From: Galeopsis tetrahit
Lineage: Eukaryota > Streptophyta > Magnoliopsida > Lamiales > Lamiaceae
Direction of reading: 5' to 3'
Length of the DNA stretch: 64,000 nt
Assembly (NCBI GenBank): GCA_963675135.1
Contig: OY776122.1
Span: 20,772,881-20,836,880, forward strand
Position numbers and translations under genes: made by a program. This document shows positions 21,906 through 31,879 of the stretch, in pieces. How positions within the stretch are numbered: the first letter of the stretch is position 1; the number at the start of each line of letters is the position of its first letter. The notes below the pieces were generated by a model. It worked only from the letters and a program-made list of their open reading frames with translations. It was not told where the DNA came from and made no database searches.

Positions 21906-23386
21906 CACTACAAAAAATTGGCCAAAAGGCAACGGCGATTAGCAAGGGCAGGCTGCCGTTGCCAATTGGCAACGGCTTTGGTAACAGGCAGAAAAAAGGC
22001 GACGGGGGCGGGTGTCGTTGCCTTAAGGCAACGGATAAGGCAACGGGAGTGGGCCCCGTTGCAAAAAGGTGACGGCTTATAACGCCCGTTGCGAAAAGAC
22101 AACGGCAGTGGGCCCCGTTGCCATTTGGCAACGGGCCCCCTCGCTAAATGGCAACGGTATGATTTTTGTCCCTTTCTCATTTTCAATATATAAGGTTTTC
22201 TAATTAATTTAGGCTACAAATAATTTAATTTAATTATTTGTAGGTGTGTGTTCATTGAATTGTTTTTTTAGAACGATATGATCTAAAATATGCAGTGTTG
22301 AATCTGTAATTTGGTTCTAAGTTTATATAAATTATAAACTTATTAGTAGGATCGATGCTGAACTGCAATTTTGTTTTATAATTTTTTTAATTAATTATTT
22401 GTACATTACAAATATGATTATAATTTTAAATACTTATTAATTAATTAGCATATTATTGGATCTAATCAAGAATTTAGAATAAATATTCTATAATCTCATA
22501 TACATTGATGAAACAAACATATGTAAATTAAGAATTCACACCTTTTGTTTCTTTTCTAGCTAACTGCTTGATCAGTATTTTTTTTTTAAACCTTAATTAC
22601 TTTTTATGTTTATTTTAATTAAATGGATAAGTGATGTTAATTAAGAATTCACACCTTTTTTACTTTTTATGTAAATTAAGAATTCACACCTTTTTTACTT
22701 TTTAAGAATTCACACCTTTTTTACTTTTTATTTTAATGTTGTGTGTGATGTTATTTTAATTAAATGGATAAGTGAATTGATAATTTTAAATGGATAAGTG
22801 AAAATAATTATATTTAATGTTGTGAATTGAAAATTAGAATGAATTTAAATGATGTGATTAGAATAAATTTACATGTATAAGCGAAAATAATTATACTCAA
22901 TGTTGTATGTAATTATAATGTTGTCAATTGAAAATTAGAATGAATTTAAATAATTTGATTAGAATAAATTTAAATGTATAAGTGAAAATAATTATACTCA
23001 ATGTTGTATGTAATTATAATGTTGTGAATTGAAAATTAGAATGAATTTAAATGTTGTAAATTGAAGATTAGAATAAATTTAAATAATGTGAATTGATACC
23101 ATAATTAAATTATTTAATTTGAAACATATAATTTAGTTAATTCTCATTTAGAAATAAATATGATATGCTTTGATAATTTAATAAGCAACAATTAAAGTTA
23201 GAATGGATTGAATTAAAGAATTAAAAACTAAAATTAAATTGAATATATATTAATTGCATTCACAACATGTCGACTAAAGCTCCTAGCCTAATCGGCACAC
23301 AGGGGGCGCCCAAAAGCCTTCGAGACCGAGAGGTCCCGAGTTCGAACCCCACAAACAGCAAAATTCGCGAAAAAGGCCCAGCGGTT
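21906..23386 (+). mobile_element. CACTA-B element, truncated (copy 1)
   Basis: Starts CACTACAAAAAATTGG at 21906 after AGT, with about 12 subterminal GGCAACGG/CCGTTGCC motifs up to 22160. It is cut at 23386, inside the tRNA-like module, by the junction with an inverted LTR fragment. The complete version is at 61401-63190. The interior is AT-rich and includes three or four tandem copies of AAGAATTCACACCTTTT between 22530 and 22725. Confidence 0.85.
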
Positions 23387-23542
23387 CAGTTCTGAGTTGA
23401 GAAGAGGGTACTAGGACTCTAGACATCCTAGGGATCAATTCACCAAGGAGTGGTGTTATTGATCAAGTGCACCTTGGCACTATAAAACAAGTTAATTCCA
23501 AGAGTGAAGGAATTATCCTGTTAAATCAGGGAAAGTGGATGT
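23387..23542 (+). repeat. Inverted LTR fragment, 156 bp
   Basis: The reverse complement of LTR positions 26598-26753. It joins CACTA-B on the left with GTT microhomology and ends 11 bp from the gag stop codon on the right. It forms a 156-bp inverted repeat around about 3 kb. Confidence 0.9.
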
Positions 23543-23552
23543 GTACCTGCAT

Positions 23553-26024
23553 TTAGATAGGTTTAGGTACCCTTTGAGTTTTGGGTCCTGAGAGGTTAGC
23601 TGTACCTTTGGGAACCCAAACTTGCCTAATAACCCTGATTGATTCAAGGTGTCTAAGTTGTTTTCCTTGTGCATCAACATACACTGTCTTTCCCTTAAAT
23701 GCCTTTGGGAAAGTATGTGTGAATGTGTTAACTCTGTAAGTTTCAGGGGAGTTGTCAACTCTCCTGAACTTATGAGTCCTTTGTGCAGCTTGATGAAATC
23801 TTTGAGGAAAGGCATTTTTATGACCATTACCATTTGGCATGAAGGGTTTTGGTTGTATCATTTTATTCTGCCTTTGAGGATAGTTTTCCTTAGGTCTATT
23901 CAGCTGAGGCTTTCTCAGATGAGTTGGCCTAGGCTGATTATACCTTGGATGACTCCTCTGAACATTGTTCAGGAGAGTTGCCCTTCCATTGGGTCTACTC
24001 TGCTGACCAACATTCCTCTTGTGTTCAGGAGCCTTGACCTTTTCCAAAGGTTTAGGTCTAGTCTCCTGAAGCACTAGAGTAGGCATTTCATTCATTTTTC
24101 CCTTTCCTTTGTTCAGTGGCTGAATTATTTCATTTTCAGCTTGTTGTGCCACTGATTTAACAAAGATTTTCTTAGTGTTACTTGTAGAGGCAACACTAAA
24201 ACAAGGTGAAGATTCAAATGGATCAAAACCCAATCCACTTCTTTGAGCCATAGGTCTTTGATAACTTTGAATTTCCTCTATTGCTCTAGAGGATTTGTTC
24301 AAAGCAGACATCTTTAATTTCAGACTCTCTTCACTTGATTTAAGAATATCATATTCATGTGAGAGGTTTTCAAATTTGGCATTCAAAATTTTCAGTTCAA
24401 TATCTTTTCTCTTTTGAGAGAGGAGTTGATTATCAATCTCCTTTTGTTGGTCAACTATCCTGAGATTTGCTTCCTCAAGCTCTCTCAAGACTTGTTGATA
24501 CAACTCAGTAGATTTGACATCAACAACTACCTCAGAGTTCTTGATAAGTTCAGTAGCCAATCTTTCATTTTCTCTCACACAATTATCATGAAATTCTTGT
24601 AATCTAGTGAAATCTTCCATCAACTTCCCTAAGGAAAGTTTCAGGTTAACCTCACTAGTGTTTTGTGAGATGAATGATGGTGAACTAGAAGTAGAGGATA
24701 CCTCATCATCCTCAAGGGCCATGTTGCAAATATCATCATCATCATCACTGTTGGAGAATAGTCCATCAGAAGAGTTGAAGCTTTCAGCACTATCAGATCC
24801 TTCACCAGCCATCATGGCTTTTCTATTGGTGAACTTTTTGTCTCTTTTAGCTTGCCTCTCTCTTCTTTCTTTAGAGCTCAGTTCAGGGCAGTCATACTGG
24901 AAGTGCCCTTTCTTTTTGCAATTGTAGCACAGGTCTTCATCATCATCCTTCTTAGGTTCTTCTCTTCTCTTAGATGATGAAGGATCAGCTCTACTGGATC
25001 TTCTCCTATCAGAGGACTTGTCCTCTGATCTTTTCTCTTCAGGCTTTTTATCCTCAGCCTGATCTTCAGGGGAGTTGTATCTTCTCCTGAATTTGTTGTC
25101 TTGGTAGAATTTCTTGTATCTACCAAATCTTGTGTTGAGCTTGTCAAACCTTCTAGCCATCAAGGCTAGTTCTTCCTTCATTTCAGTCTTTGAGACTGTC
25201 TTTGATGATCTGGGAGTGGGTTGCATTTCAGGTTCAGCAACTTTGGCTTTGAATGCCACTCCCTTAGTAGGATTTGAAGGTTCCTCAACAGGCTTTCTTC
25301 TATTGAGGTCAAACTCATAGGCTTTGAGTTCTGAGAAGATTTGTTGCATGGGCATGGTGGAGAGATCTTTGGTATTCTGCATCATCACAGCATAGACATC
25401 CCACTTTTGAGTGAGGCTTCTCAAGATTTTCAATCCAACCTCTCTCTTGGTGTAGACCTTGCCCAATGAGTTAATTTTATTCATCACATCAGTGAATCTA
25501 CCAGCAAATTTGTCAATGGACTCATCAGACTCCATTGAGAATTGTTCAAACTTCTGCACAGCAACTTGGAGCTTGTTCTCCTTGATCTTTTCAGTGCCCT
25601 CACACATTTCAGCAAGGGTATCCCAAATTTCTTTGGCTGTGGTGCAGTGGTAGACTCTACCCGTAACGACATCTGGAATTGTTTGGTAGAGGGTGTTCAT
25701 GGCAAGATAATTCAAATTATCTTTCCTCTTTTCATCAGCAGTGAAGTCATCTTCATCTTTGGGAATCAATTCCCTTATATCTGCTCTTTGCTCATCTGTC
25801 AGTCTGGGGTTAGTTTGAGTAAACACAAAAGGTCCTCTTGTGATTACTCTAAGCATATCAGTGTGAAGAGATGCAAGATGAGCCCTCATTCTAATTTTCC
25901 AGAAATCATAATTGTCTATTGAAAACATGGGCAGTTTGTGATGAGAAATGTGGTTGACAAGATTTGTGGCCATATTGTCCAATCCTTGAACAGCAGGTGG
26001 AGGAACAGCATTGTTGTTGGCCAT
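23553..26024 (-). CDS. Sirevirus-type Gag, 823 residues (element B)
   Basis: Retrotransposon Gag with a complete, uninterrupted frame. Regions: N-terminal NYDFWKIRM motif at about 38-46, UBN2-type gag domain about 80-270, a charged linker, CCHC zinc knuckle C366, C369, H374, C379 (CYNCKKKGHFQYDC), an acidic serine stretch about 405-460, a coiled coil about 465-580, and a basic, glutamine- and proline-rich C-terminal region. The start codon lies 127 nt from the primer site. The frame stops at 23553, just before the inverted LTR piece, so it is not known whether pol originally followed in frame. Length and coiled coil fit Sirevirus Gag, which is larger than in other copia lineages. Confidence 0.9.
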   Translation of the reverse strand: MANNNAVPPPAVQGLDNMATNLVNHISHHKLPMFSIDNYDFWKIRMRAHLASLHTDMLRVITRGPFVFTQTNPRLTDEQRADIRELIPKDEDDFTADEKRKDNLNYLAMNTLYQTIPDVVTGRVYHCTTAKEIWDTLAEMCEGTEKIKENKLQVAVQKFEQFSMESDESIDKFAGRFTDVMNKINSLGKVYTKREVGLKILRSLTQKWDVYAVMMQNTKDLSTMPMQQIFSELKAYEFDLNRRKPVEEPSNPTKGVAFKAKVAEPEMQPTPRSSKTVSKTEMKEELALMARRFDKLNTRFGRYKKFYQDNKFRRRYNSPEDQAEDKKPEEKRSEDKSSDRRRSSRADPSSSKRREEPKKDDDEDLCYNCKKKGHFQYDCPELSSKERRERQAKRDKKFTNRKAMMAGEGSDSAESFNSSDGLFSNSDDDDDICNMALEDDEVSSTSSSPSFISQNTSEVNLKLSLGKLMEDFTRLQEFHDNCVRENERLATELIKNSEVVVDVKSTELYQQVLRELEEANLRIVDQQKEIDNQLLSQKRKDIELKILNAKFENLSHEYDILKSSEESLKLKMSALNKSSRAIEEIQSYQRPMAQRSGLGFDPFESSPCFSVASTSNTKKIFVKSVAQQAENEIIQPLNKGKGKMNEMPTLVLQETRPKPLEKVKAPEHKRNVGQQSRPNGRATLLNNVQRSHPRYNQPRPTHLRKPQLNRPKENYPQRQNKMIQPKPFMPNGNGHKNAFPQRFHQAAQRTHKFRRVDNSPETYRVNTFTHTFPKAFKGKTVYVDAQGKQLRHLESIRVIRQVWVPKGTANLSGPKTQRVPKPI

Positions 26025-26151
26025 ATCTCAATAATAATCAGTTAGTCAATAAGTGATGGATTTCAGATAGAGATCAGTTCAGTGACCACACCAAATATGT
26101 GAGTTTTGAAAATCAAGATGGATTTTCAGAAGCAGTGGTCTTTGAACCCCT

Positions 26152-26163
26152 GCTCTGATACCA
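26152..26163 (-). other. Primer-binding site of element B (tRNA-iMet)
   Basis: The minus strand reads TGGTATCAGAGC two bases inside the LTR end, as in element A. Confidence 0.9.
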
Positions 26164-26165
26164 CT

Positions 26166-27941
26166 TGTTGGTCCTGAAAGGAGTATAGAACAAGTGTATG
26201 GGGGGGAATACACTTGTATACAAATCTTTTCAACTTGTGATCAAACCAAGACTCAGCAAGGTTGTCTTGGACAACTCTGCTGAAGATGATTAACTCTTCT
26301 AAGATAATCAAACTACTAAGTACTATTGAGTACTTAGTTGAATAACTATCTAAAGGAGTTATATGTGCGGAATAGTGGTTGGCCCTTTAAGTTTAAACTC
26401 CTTAATATTTTGAAATCACTTTGTCAATCCAATGCAGTCCAGTTTAGTTTCAGGGAACTTGTCCAAATCAGTTTTGCACAGTCTTTGAATATGTATCTTT
26501 TGAAAGATCAGTTTTGTGTGCAGTGTTGAATGAATGTAAGTACTTTTTAAGGTAAATCAACACAAGAGTTTATAGTGGTTCAGAGGCTCAAGCTCCTACA
26601 TCCACTTTCCCTGATTTAACAGGATAATTCCTTCACTCTTGGAATTAACTTGTTTTATAGTGCCAAGGTGCACTTGATCAATAACACCACTCCTTGGTGA
26701 ATTGATCCCTAGGATGTCTAGAGTCCTAGTACCCTCTTCTCAACTCAGAACTGAACTGTTCTTCTCTCAACAGTCAGCTCCTACCACTTCTAATACAACA
26801 ACCTTCTCACTTTCTCACTTGAAAGAGGTAAGGATTGAAGTAAGGTTCCAACTAATGAGATATCCTTTACAATGAAGATCAAGGTATAAGGATAGGATAT
26901 CTCTCTAAGCTTATGTATGGATATACAATTGGGTTCAGCTTAGAAGAAGTGTTTGAAGACTAAGATAGTCTTTTACAGCTTTGAAAGCACTTTGACTTGT
27001 AGGATAATTGGATATTCTTGTCAAGGTTGAGATCAGTTGAGGTGCTCTCAAATGGTCTTCACACTTCTGTATTTATAGACAAAATGGAGGATTTGCCCGT
27101 TGGAGAGACAGCCCCAAATTGCTATAAATGTCTTCCTTGAGTTCTTCAAACTGGAAGACAAATTCTTGATAGTGACATGTCCTCATTTGGGTAATAAACG
27201 GCTTGTAAGACTTTGTGTTCTTCCTGCAGCACTTTTCCCAATGTTTGACTTCTTGTTAGGACTTGGACATGGCTTCTAAAGGTTGATACAATGATAGGAC
27301 AACATTCCTTATCAAGTGGACAACTCTTCTTATCACTATCAGCAGTCTTGCTTATCAGCAAGGTTGGCTTGCTCTTCTTCAGATTACTTGGCTCTTTTCC
27401 CTTTATTTCACTCCAATGTGATCTTAGCATGTTGTATTGGAATTCTTTAGGGTATAGTTGTCTCTAATTCTTCAGCATAGTTGACCTTCAACCTTTAGAG
27501 CATCTGTTCTGATTCAATCTTGCTGAGACAACTCTTCTGGACAACTCTTCTGATCAGCATACTTGGTCTTTTAGCATCAGAGCTTTTCACATGGAGTTGA
27601 CTTCTCTGGACAACTCTCCTGATCAAAACATTTGAGTAACCTTGTCCTTTTGAGCTTGACAATCTTGATCTTGCATATGGACAACTTCTCTGGACAACTC
27701 TCCTGATCAGAGTATTAAGCTTGTCCTTTTGTTTTTAGCAATCTTGATCTTGATCATATTCAAAGCATAGGTTCCCCCTCAAATTGTGCATCTTATCATC
27801 TAAGAGCTGCCTAACATTTCAGCTTCTCATCTAGCCTTATGCTATGTGTTCTAACATTTCTAGAACACTATTAATTTGACTTAGGCATGTCTCAGGGGGT
27901 TTTGGTGTTTAATCAAAACATATCTCATTTTATTCCTAACA
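26166..27941 (-). repeat. 5' LTR of Sirevirus-like element B
   Basis: 1776 bp, bounded by TGTTGG (26166) and CCTAACA (27935-27941). Alignable throughout with the LTR of element A, with substitutions and indels; it has fewer GGACAACTCTCCTGATCAG motifs. The right flank CATCC belongs to an inverted unit of the satellite array, so the element integrated into the array or was joined to it. Confidence 0.88.
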
Positions 27942-30208
27942 CATCCCTCACTGAATTGGCCAATCTGAAAACTTTGTAAAAACGGCTCACAAGCATGCGC
28001 GCAATTTGGCTATGGGCGTCAAAAACTCCGCACCCGAGGCCCCAAATTCAAAAACCGTCTAGACACAATTGATTCTATGACCAATTCACTGAGGGATGCA
28101 AACCTGGGAGGCAATCTGAAAACTTTGTAAAAACGGCACACAACCATGAGCGCAAGTTTGGCTATGGGCGACGAAGTCAAAAACTCCGCACCCGAGGCCT
28201 CAAATTTAAAAACTTTCTCGACACAATTTATTCTATGGCCAATTCAGTGGGAATTGAAAACCCGGAAGGCAATCTGAAAACTTTGTAAAAACGGCACACA
28301 ATCATGCGCGCAAATGGGAGAAAATCTGAAAACTTTGTAAAAACGGCACACAACCATGCGCGCAAGTTTGGCTATGGGCGACGACATCAAAAACTCTGCA
28401 CCCGAGGCCTCAAATTCAAAAACTTTCTCGACACAATTGATTCTATGGCCAATTCAGTGAAGGATGCAAACCTGGGAGGCAATCTAAAAACTTTGTAAAA
28501 ACGGCACACAACCATGCGCGCAAGTTTGGCTATGCGCGACGACTATGGTCGACGACGTCAAAAACTCTGCACCCGAGGCCTCAAATTCAAAAACTTTCTC
28601 GAAAAATTTGATTCTATGGCCAATTCAGTGGGAAATGCAAACCCGGGAGGCAATCTGAAAACTTTGTAAAAACAACGCGCAATTTGGATATGGACGACGA
28701 CGTCAAAAACTCTGCACCCGAGGCCTCAAATTCAAAAACCGTCTCGACACAATTGATTCTATCGCCAATTCAGTGAGGGATGCAAACCTGGGAGGCAATC
28801 TGAAAACTTTGTAAAAATGGCACGCAACCATGCGCGCAAGTTTGGCTATGGGCGACGACGTCAAAAACTCTGCACCCGAGGCCTCAAATTCAAAAACTTT
28901 CTCGACACAATTGATTCTATGGCCAATTCAGTGAAGGAAGCAAACCTGGGAGACAATCTAAAAACTTTGTAAAAACGGCACACAACCATGCGCGCAAGTT
29001 TGGCTATGCGCGACGACGTCAAAAACTCCGCACCCGAGCCTCAAATTCAAAAACCGTCTCGACACAATTGATTCTATGGCCAATTCAGTGAGGGATGCAA
29101 ACCTGGGAGACAATCTGAACACTTTTAAAAACGGCACACAACCATGCGCGCAAGTTTGGCTATGGGCGACGACGTCAAAACCTCCGCACCCGAGGCCTCA
29201 AATTCAAAAACTTTCTCGACACAATTGATTCTATGGCCATAAATTCAAAATCCGTCTCGACAAAATTGATTCTATGGCCAATTCAGTGGGGAATGCACAC
29301 CCGGGAGGCAATCTGAATACTTTGTAAAAATGGCGCACAACCATGCGCAGAAGTTTGGCTATGGGCGACGACGTTAAAAACTCCGCACCCGAGGCCCCAA
29401 ATTCAAAAACCGTCTCAACACAATTGATTATATGGCCAATTCAGTGATGGATGCAAACCTGGGAGGCAATATGAAAAACTTTGTAAAAACGGCACACAAC
29501 CATGCGCGCAAGTTTGGCTTGTGCGCCGTTTTTACAAAGTTTTCAGATTGCCTCCCGGGTTTGCATTTCCCACTACATTGGCCATAGAATCAATTGTGTC
29601 GAGAAAGTTTTTGAATTTGAGGCCTCGGGTGCGATGTTTTTGACGTCGTCGCCCATAGCCAAACTTGCGCGCATGGTTGTGTGCCGTTTTTACAAAGTTT
29701 TCAGATTGCTTGGCCTCGGGTGCGGAGTTTTTGACGTCGTCGCCCATAGCCAAACTTGCGCGCATGGTTGTGTGCCGTTTTTACAAAGTTTTCAGATTGC
29801 CTCCCAGGTTTGCATCCTTCGCTGAATTGGCCATAGAATCAATTGTGTCGAGACGGTTTTTGAATTTGAGACCTCGGGTTGGGAGTTTTTGACGTCGTCG
29901 CTCATATGCAAACTTGGGAGGCAATCTGAAAACTTTGTAAAAAGGGCACACAACCATGCGCGCAAGTTTGGCTATGCGCTACGACGTCAAAAACTCCGCA
30001 CCCGATGCGTCAAATTCAAAATCCGTCTTGACAAAATTGATTATATGGCCAATTCAGTGGGGAATGCTAACCCGGGAGGCAATCTGAAAACTTTGTAAAA
30101 ATGGCTCACAAGCATGCCTGCAATTTGGCTATGGACCACGACGTCAAAAACACTGCACCCGAGACCTTAAATTCAAAAACCGTCTCGACACAATTGATTC
30201 TATGGCCA
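27942..30208. repeat. Satellite array, ~158-bp unit, with inverted block
   Basis: About 14 full or partial units. Each contains in order GCAATCTGAAAACTTTGT, a GCGCGCAAGTTTGGCTATGG segment, GACGACGTCAAAAACTC, and GATTCTATGGCCAATTCAGT. Starts seen near 27961, 28111, 28269, 28479, 28796, 28955, 29112, 29308, 29466, 29921 and 30078 give a period near 158 bp; a truncated unit of about 53 bp lies at 28269-28321. The stretch 29519-29905 is in the opposite orientation. Base composition is much less AT-rich than the surroundings. The ORFs of 60-107 codons here are repeat products. Confidence 0.92.
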
Positions 30209-30656
30209 AATGCTGAGCTCGAAACTCGACTCGATTGTTATACTCGAAGCTCGATACTCGACTCGACTCGGTCGAGCCTAAAATTTTGAAGATCGAGCTC
30301 GACTCGATAAGAAACTCGAGCTCGGCTCGACTCGACTCGATTACCTATATAATTTTAAAAATTAATTTTAAAACATATTTTTTTCTAAAATAAACTCGAG
30401 CTCGACTCGGCTCGACTCGACTCGATTACTCGTATATAAATATAAATTATATATTAATGGCAAAATAGTAAATATTGTTCAAGCTCGATTAGTCTCGCGA
30501 GCCTTTCGAGCCGAGTATTTATAATCTCGAACTCGAACTCGGTAGCTACTCGAGTAGCTCGAAACTCGACTCGACTCATTTAACTTCGAGTCGATTTCGA
30601 TCTTTTTTCGAGTCGAGCACGAGTAGCTCGCGAGTAGGCTCGACTCACTTACACCC
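30209..30656. repeat. CTCGA-rich low-complexity block
   Basis: Dense runs of ACTCGACTCG, GAGCTCG and their complements with an AT-rich centre. The right end reads CTTACACCCCTAA, the complement of TTAGGGGTGTAAG, which resembles termini of some plant hAT-type non-autonomous elements. The left terminus and a target duplication were not found, so this is probably a truncated element, unproven. Confidence 0.5.
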
Positions 30657-30657
30657 C

Positions 30658-31463
30658 TAAGTCGAAGTATGCCCGCGATATCCTCGACCAAGCATCCCTA
30701 ACTGATTCTCGTCCGATTGCCACTCCTCTGGTGGCCGGTGAATCTCTAACGAGAATTGGTACTCCATTCTCAGATCCAACTGTTTATCGTTCCCTTGTTG
30801 GTGCTCTACAGTATTTGACGATCACATGGCCTGATCTTTCCTTTGTCGTCAACCATGTAAGTCAGTTCCTGCAGGCTCCTTCGGTCGACCATTTCTATGC
30901 GGTCAAGCGTATCCTTCGTTATGTCAAAGGGAATCTCACCTACGGTTTATCGTTTATTTGTCGACCTGATCGATCCATTGTCGGCTACTCTGATGTTGAT
31001 TGAGTTAGGTATTTTGAGACTCGTCGTTCCACTTATGGCTATTCCATCTTCTTAGGGGTAACCTTGTCTCTTGGAGCTCCAAGAAACAACCTACAGTTGC
31101 TCGCTCGAGCTGTGAGTCCGAGTATCGGGCGTTGGCGAACACAACTACCGACATAATTTGGTTGACGAACCTTGTGCGAGAACTCCGTCAACTCCCTTCT
31201 GCTCGCCCAGTTCTCCTCACAGATAATAGAAGTGCTCTGTTCCTAAGTCAAAATCCGGTTGCCCATAAGCAGGCAAATCACATTGATATCGACTGCCACT
31301 TCGTTCGGGAAATGGTAACTTCAGGGTGACTTCTCACAGACTTTGTGCCTTCTTATCTCTAGCTTGCAGACATATTTACGAAGAGTCTTCCTCGTCCGAC
31401 ATTCGAATTCTTGCGCTCCAAGCTTTGCGTTTTTCCTCAACCCACGCAACGCTTGACGAGGGA
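30658..31463 (+). pseudogene. Ty1/copia reverse transcriptase-RNase H 3' fragment
   Basis: Matches the last roughly 280 residues of the intact copia polyprotein at about 70% by eye, starting at the KYARD position of the reverse transcriptase end and continuing through VGALQYLTI, KRILRYVKG, the RNase H region and HIDIDCHFVRE. It is broken: a stop replaces the residue after YSDVD near 31001, a frameshift lies near 31058, and further stops occur near 31327 and 31360. It is 5'-truncated where it meets the CTCGA block. It is a related but distinct family from the intact copia, judged by divergence and LTR sequence. Confidence 0.9.
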
Positions 31464-31620
31464 TATTAAGGAATGAGTCAAACATTCCTTATAAGCTTGC
31501 ATAATTATTGTATTTTTTTTTTACTTAATTGGTGTAATTTGTTGCCTTGTAAATCATTATTATAAATTCAAGCAATAACACACTCACCAGGGTTAACAGT
31601 GAAATAACCTAATTATCACA
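31464..31620 (+). repeat. 3' LTR of the truncated copia
   Basis: Follows CTTGACGAGGGA (polypurine tract). Begins TATTAAGGAATG and ends AATTATCACA at 31620, about 157 bp. The TA...CA ends and the terminal TCACA match the layout of the intact copia LTR, though the sequences differ. No partner LTR is in the window. Confidence 0.65.
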
Positions 31621-31879
31621 TATCATACACATGTACACAAGTAAAGCGATCGATAGCATAACATAACTAGGTAGGTAAAACTAAGATAAATTGAGTAAAT
31701 ATCATTGATCGATTTCCTTTTTAGAAAGCCATATGTATTAAGACATTTAATTTAATTTCCTCCGAGACTTGACGAGCACCAATAAACAAGTACTCCAATA
31801 GTCATGTGTTATTCACATAGGTCGATCTAGCAATGACTATAGATTATAGATTTCATTCAAATTTACAAAAGGATCGAGC
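31621..31879. other. Spacer without recognised features
   Basis: AT-rich, no ORF or repeat recognised. It may be the decayed continuation of the Helitron gene remnant to its right. Confidence 0.4.

Larger units (their letters stand above)
3792..23386. repeat. Segmental duplication, copy 1
   Basis: Direct repeat of 43182-62881. The offset is 39391 at the left edge and 39495 at the right edge; the change comes from a few indels: one extra 29-bp unit in copy 2 near 43740, 61 bp missing in copy 1 near 6411, and small homopolymer changes. Identity is very high; the 4143-bp copia ORF shows about 8 differences. The left edge coincides with the terminus of the LTR of element A. The right edge is a junction with an inverted LTR fragment and has 3 bp of microhomology (GTT). 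Confidence 0.95.
23387..27941 (-). mobile_element. Sirevirus-like element B, rearranged and pol-less
   Basis: Reading the minus strand there is a 1776-bp 5' LTR, an iMet primer site, a full gag ORF, and then, in place of pol and a 3' LTR, a 156-bp piece of LTR in inverted orientation. Protease, integrase, reverse transcriptase and RNase H are missing, so it cannot be autonomous. The inverted piece shares the base AATAAC with the adjacent LTR where element A has AAGAAC, so it came from an LTR of the B type. Confidence 0.85.

Noticed and set aside
27942..30208. CRISPR-like array
   Set aside because: Units are contiguous with no unique spacers, and the setting is a plant genome.
28304..30289. 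Short conserved-looking proteins in the satellite (ending in GGNLKTL)
   Set aside because: They repeat with the 158-bp unit, which is not a multiple of three, so the frame is lost from unit to unit.
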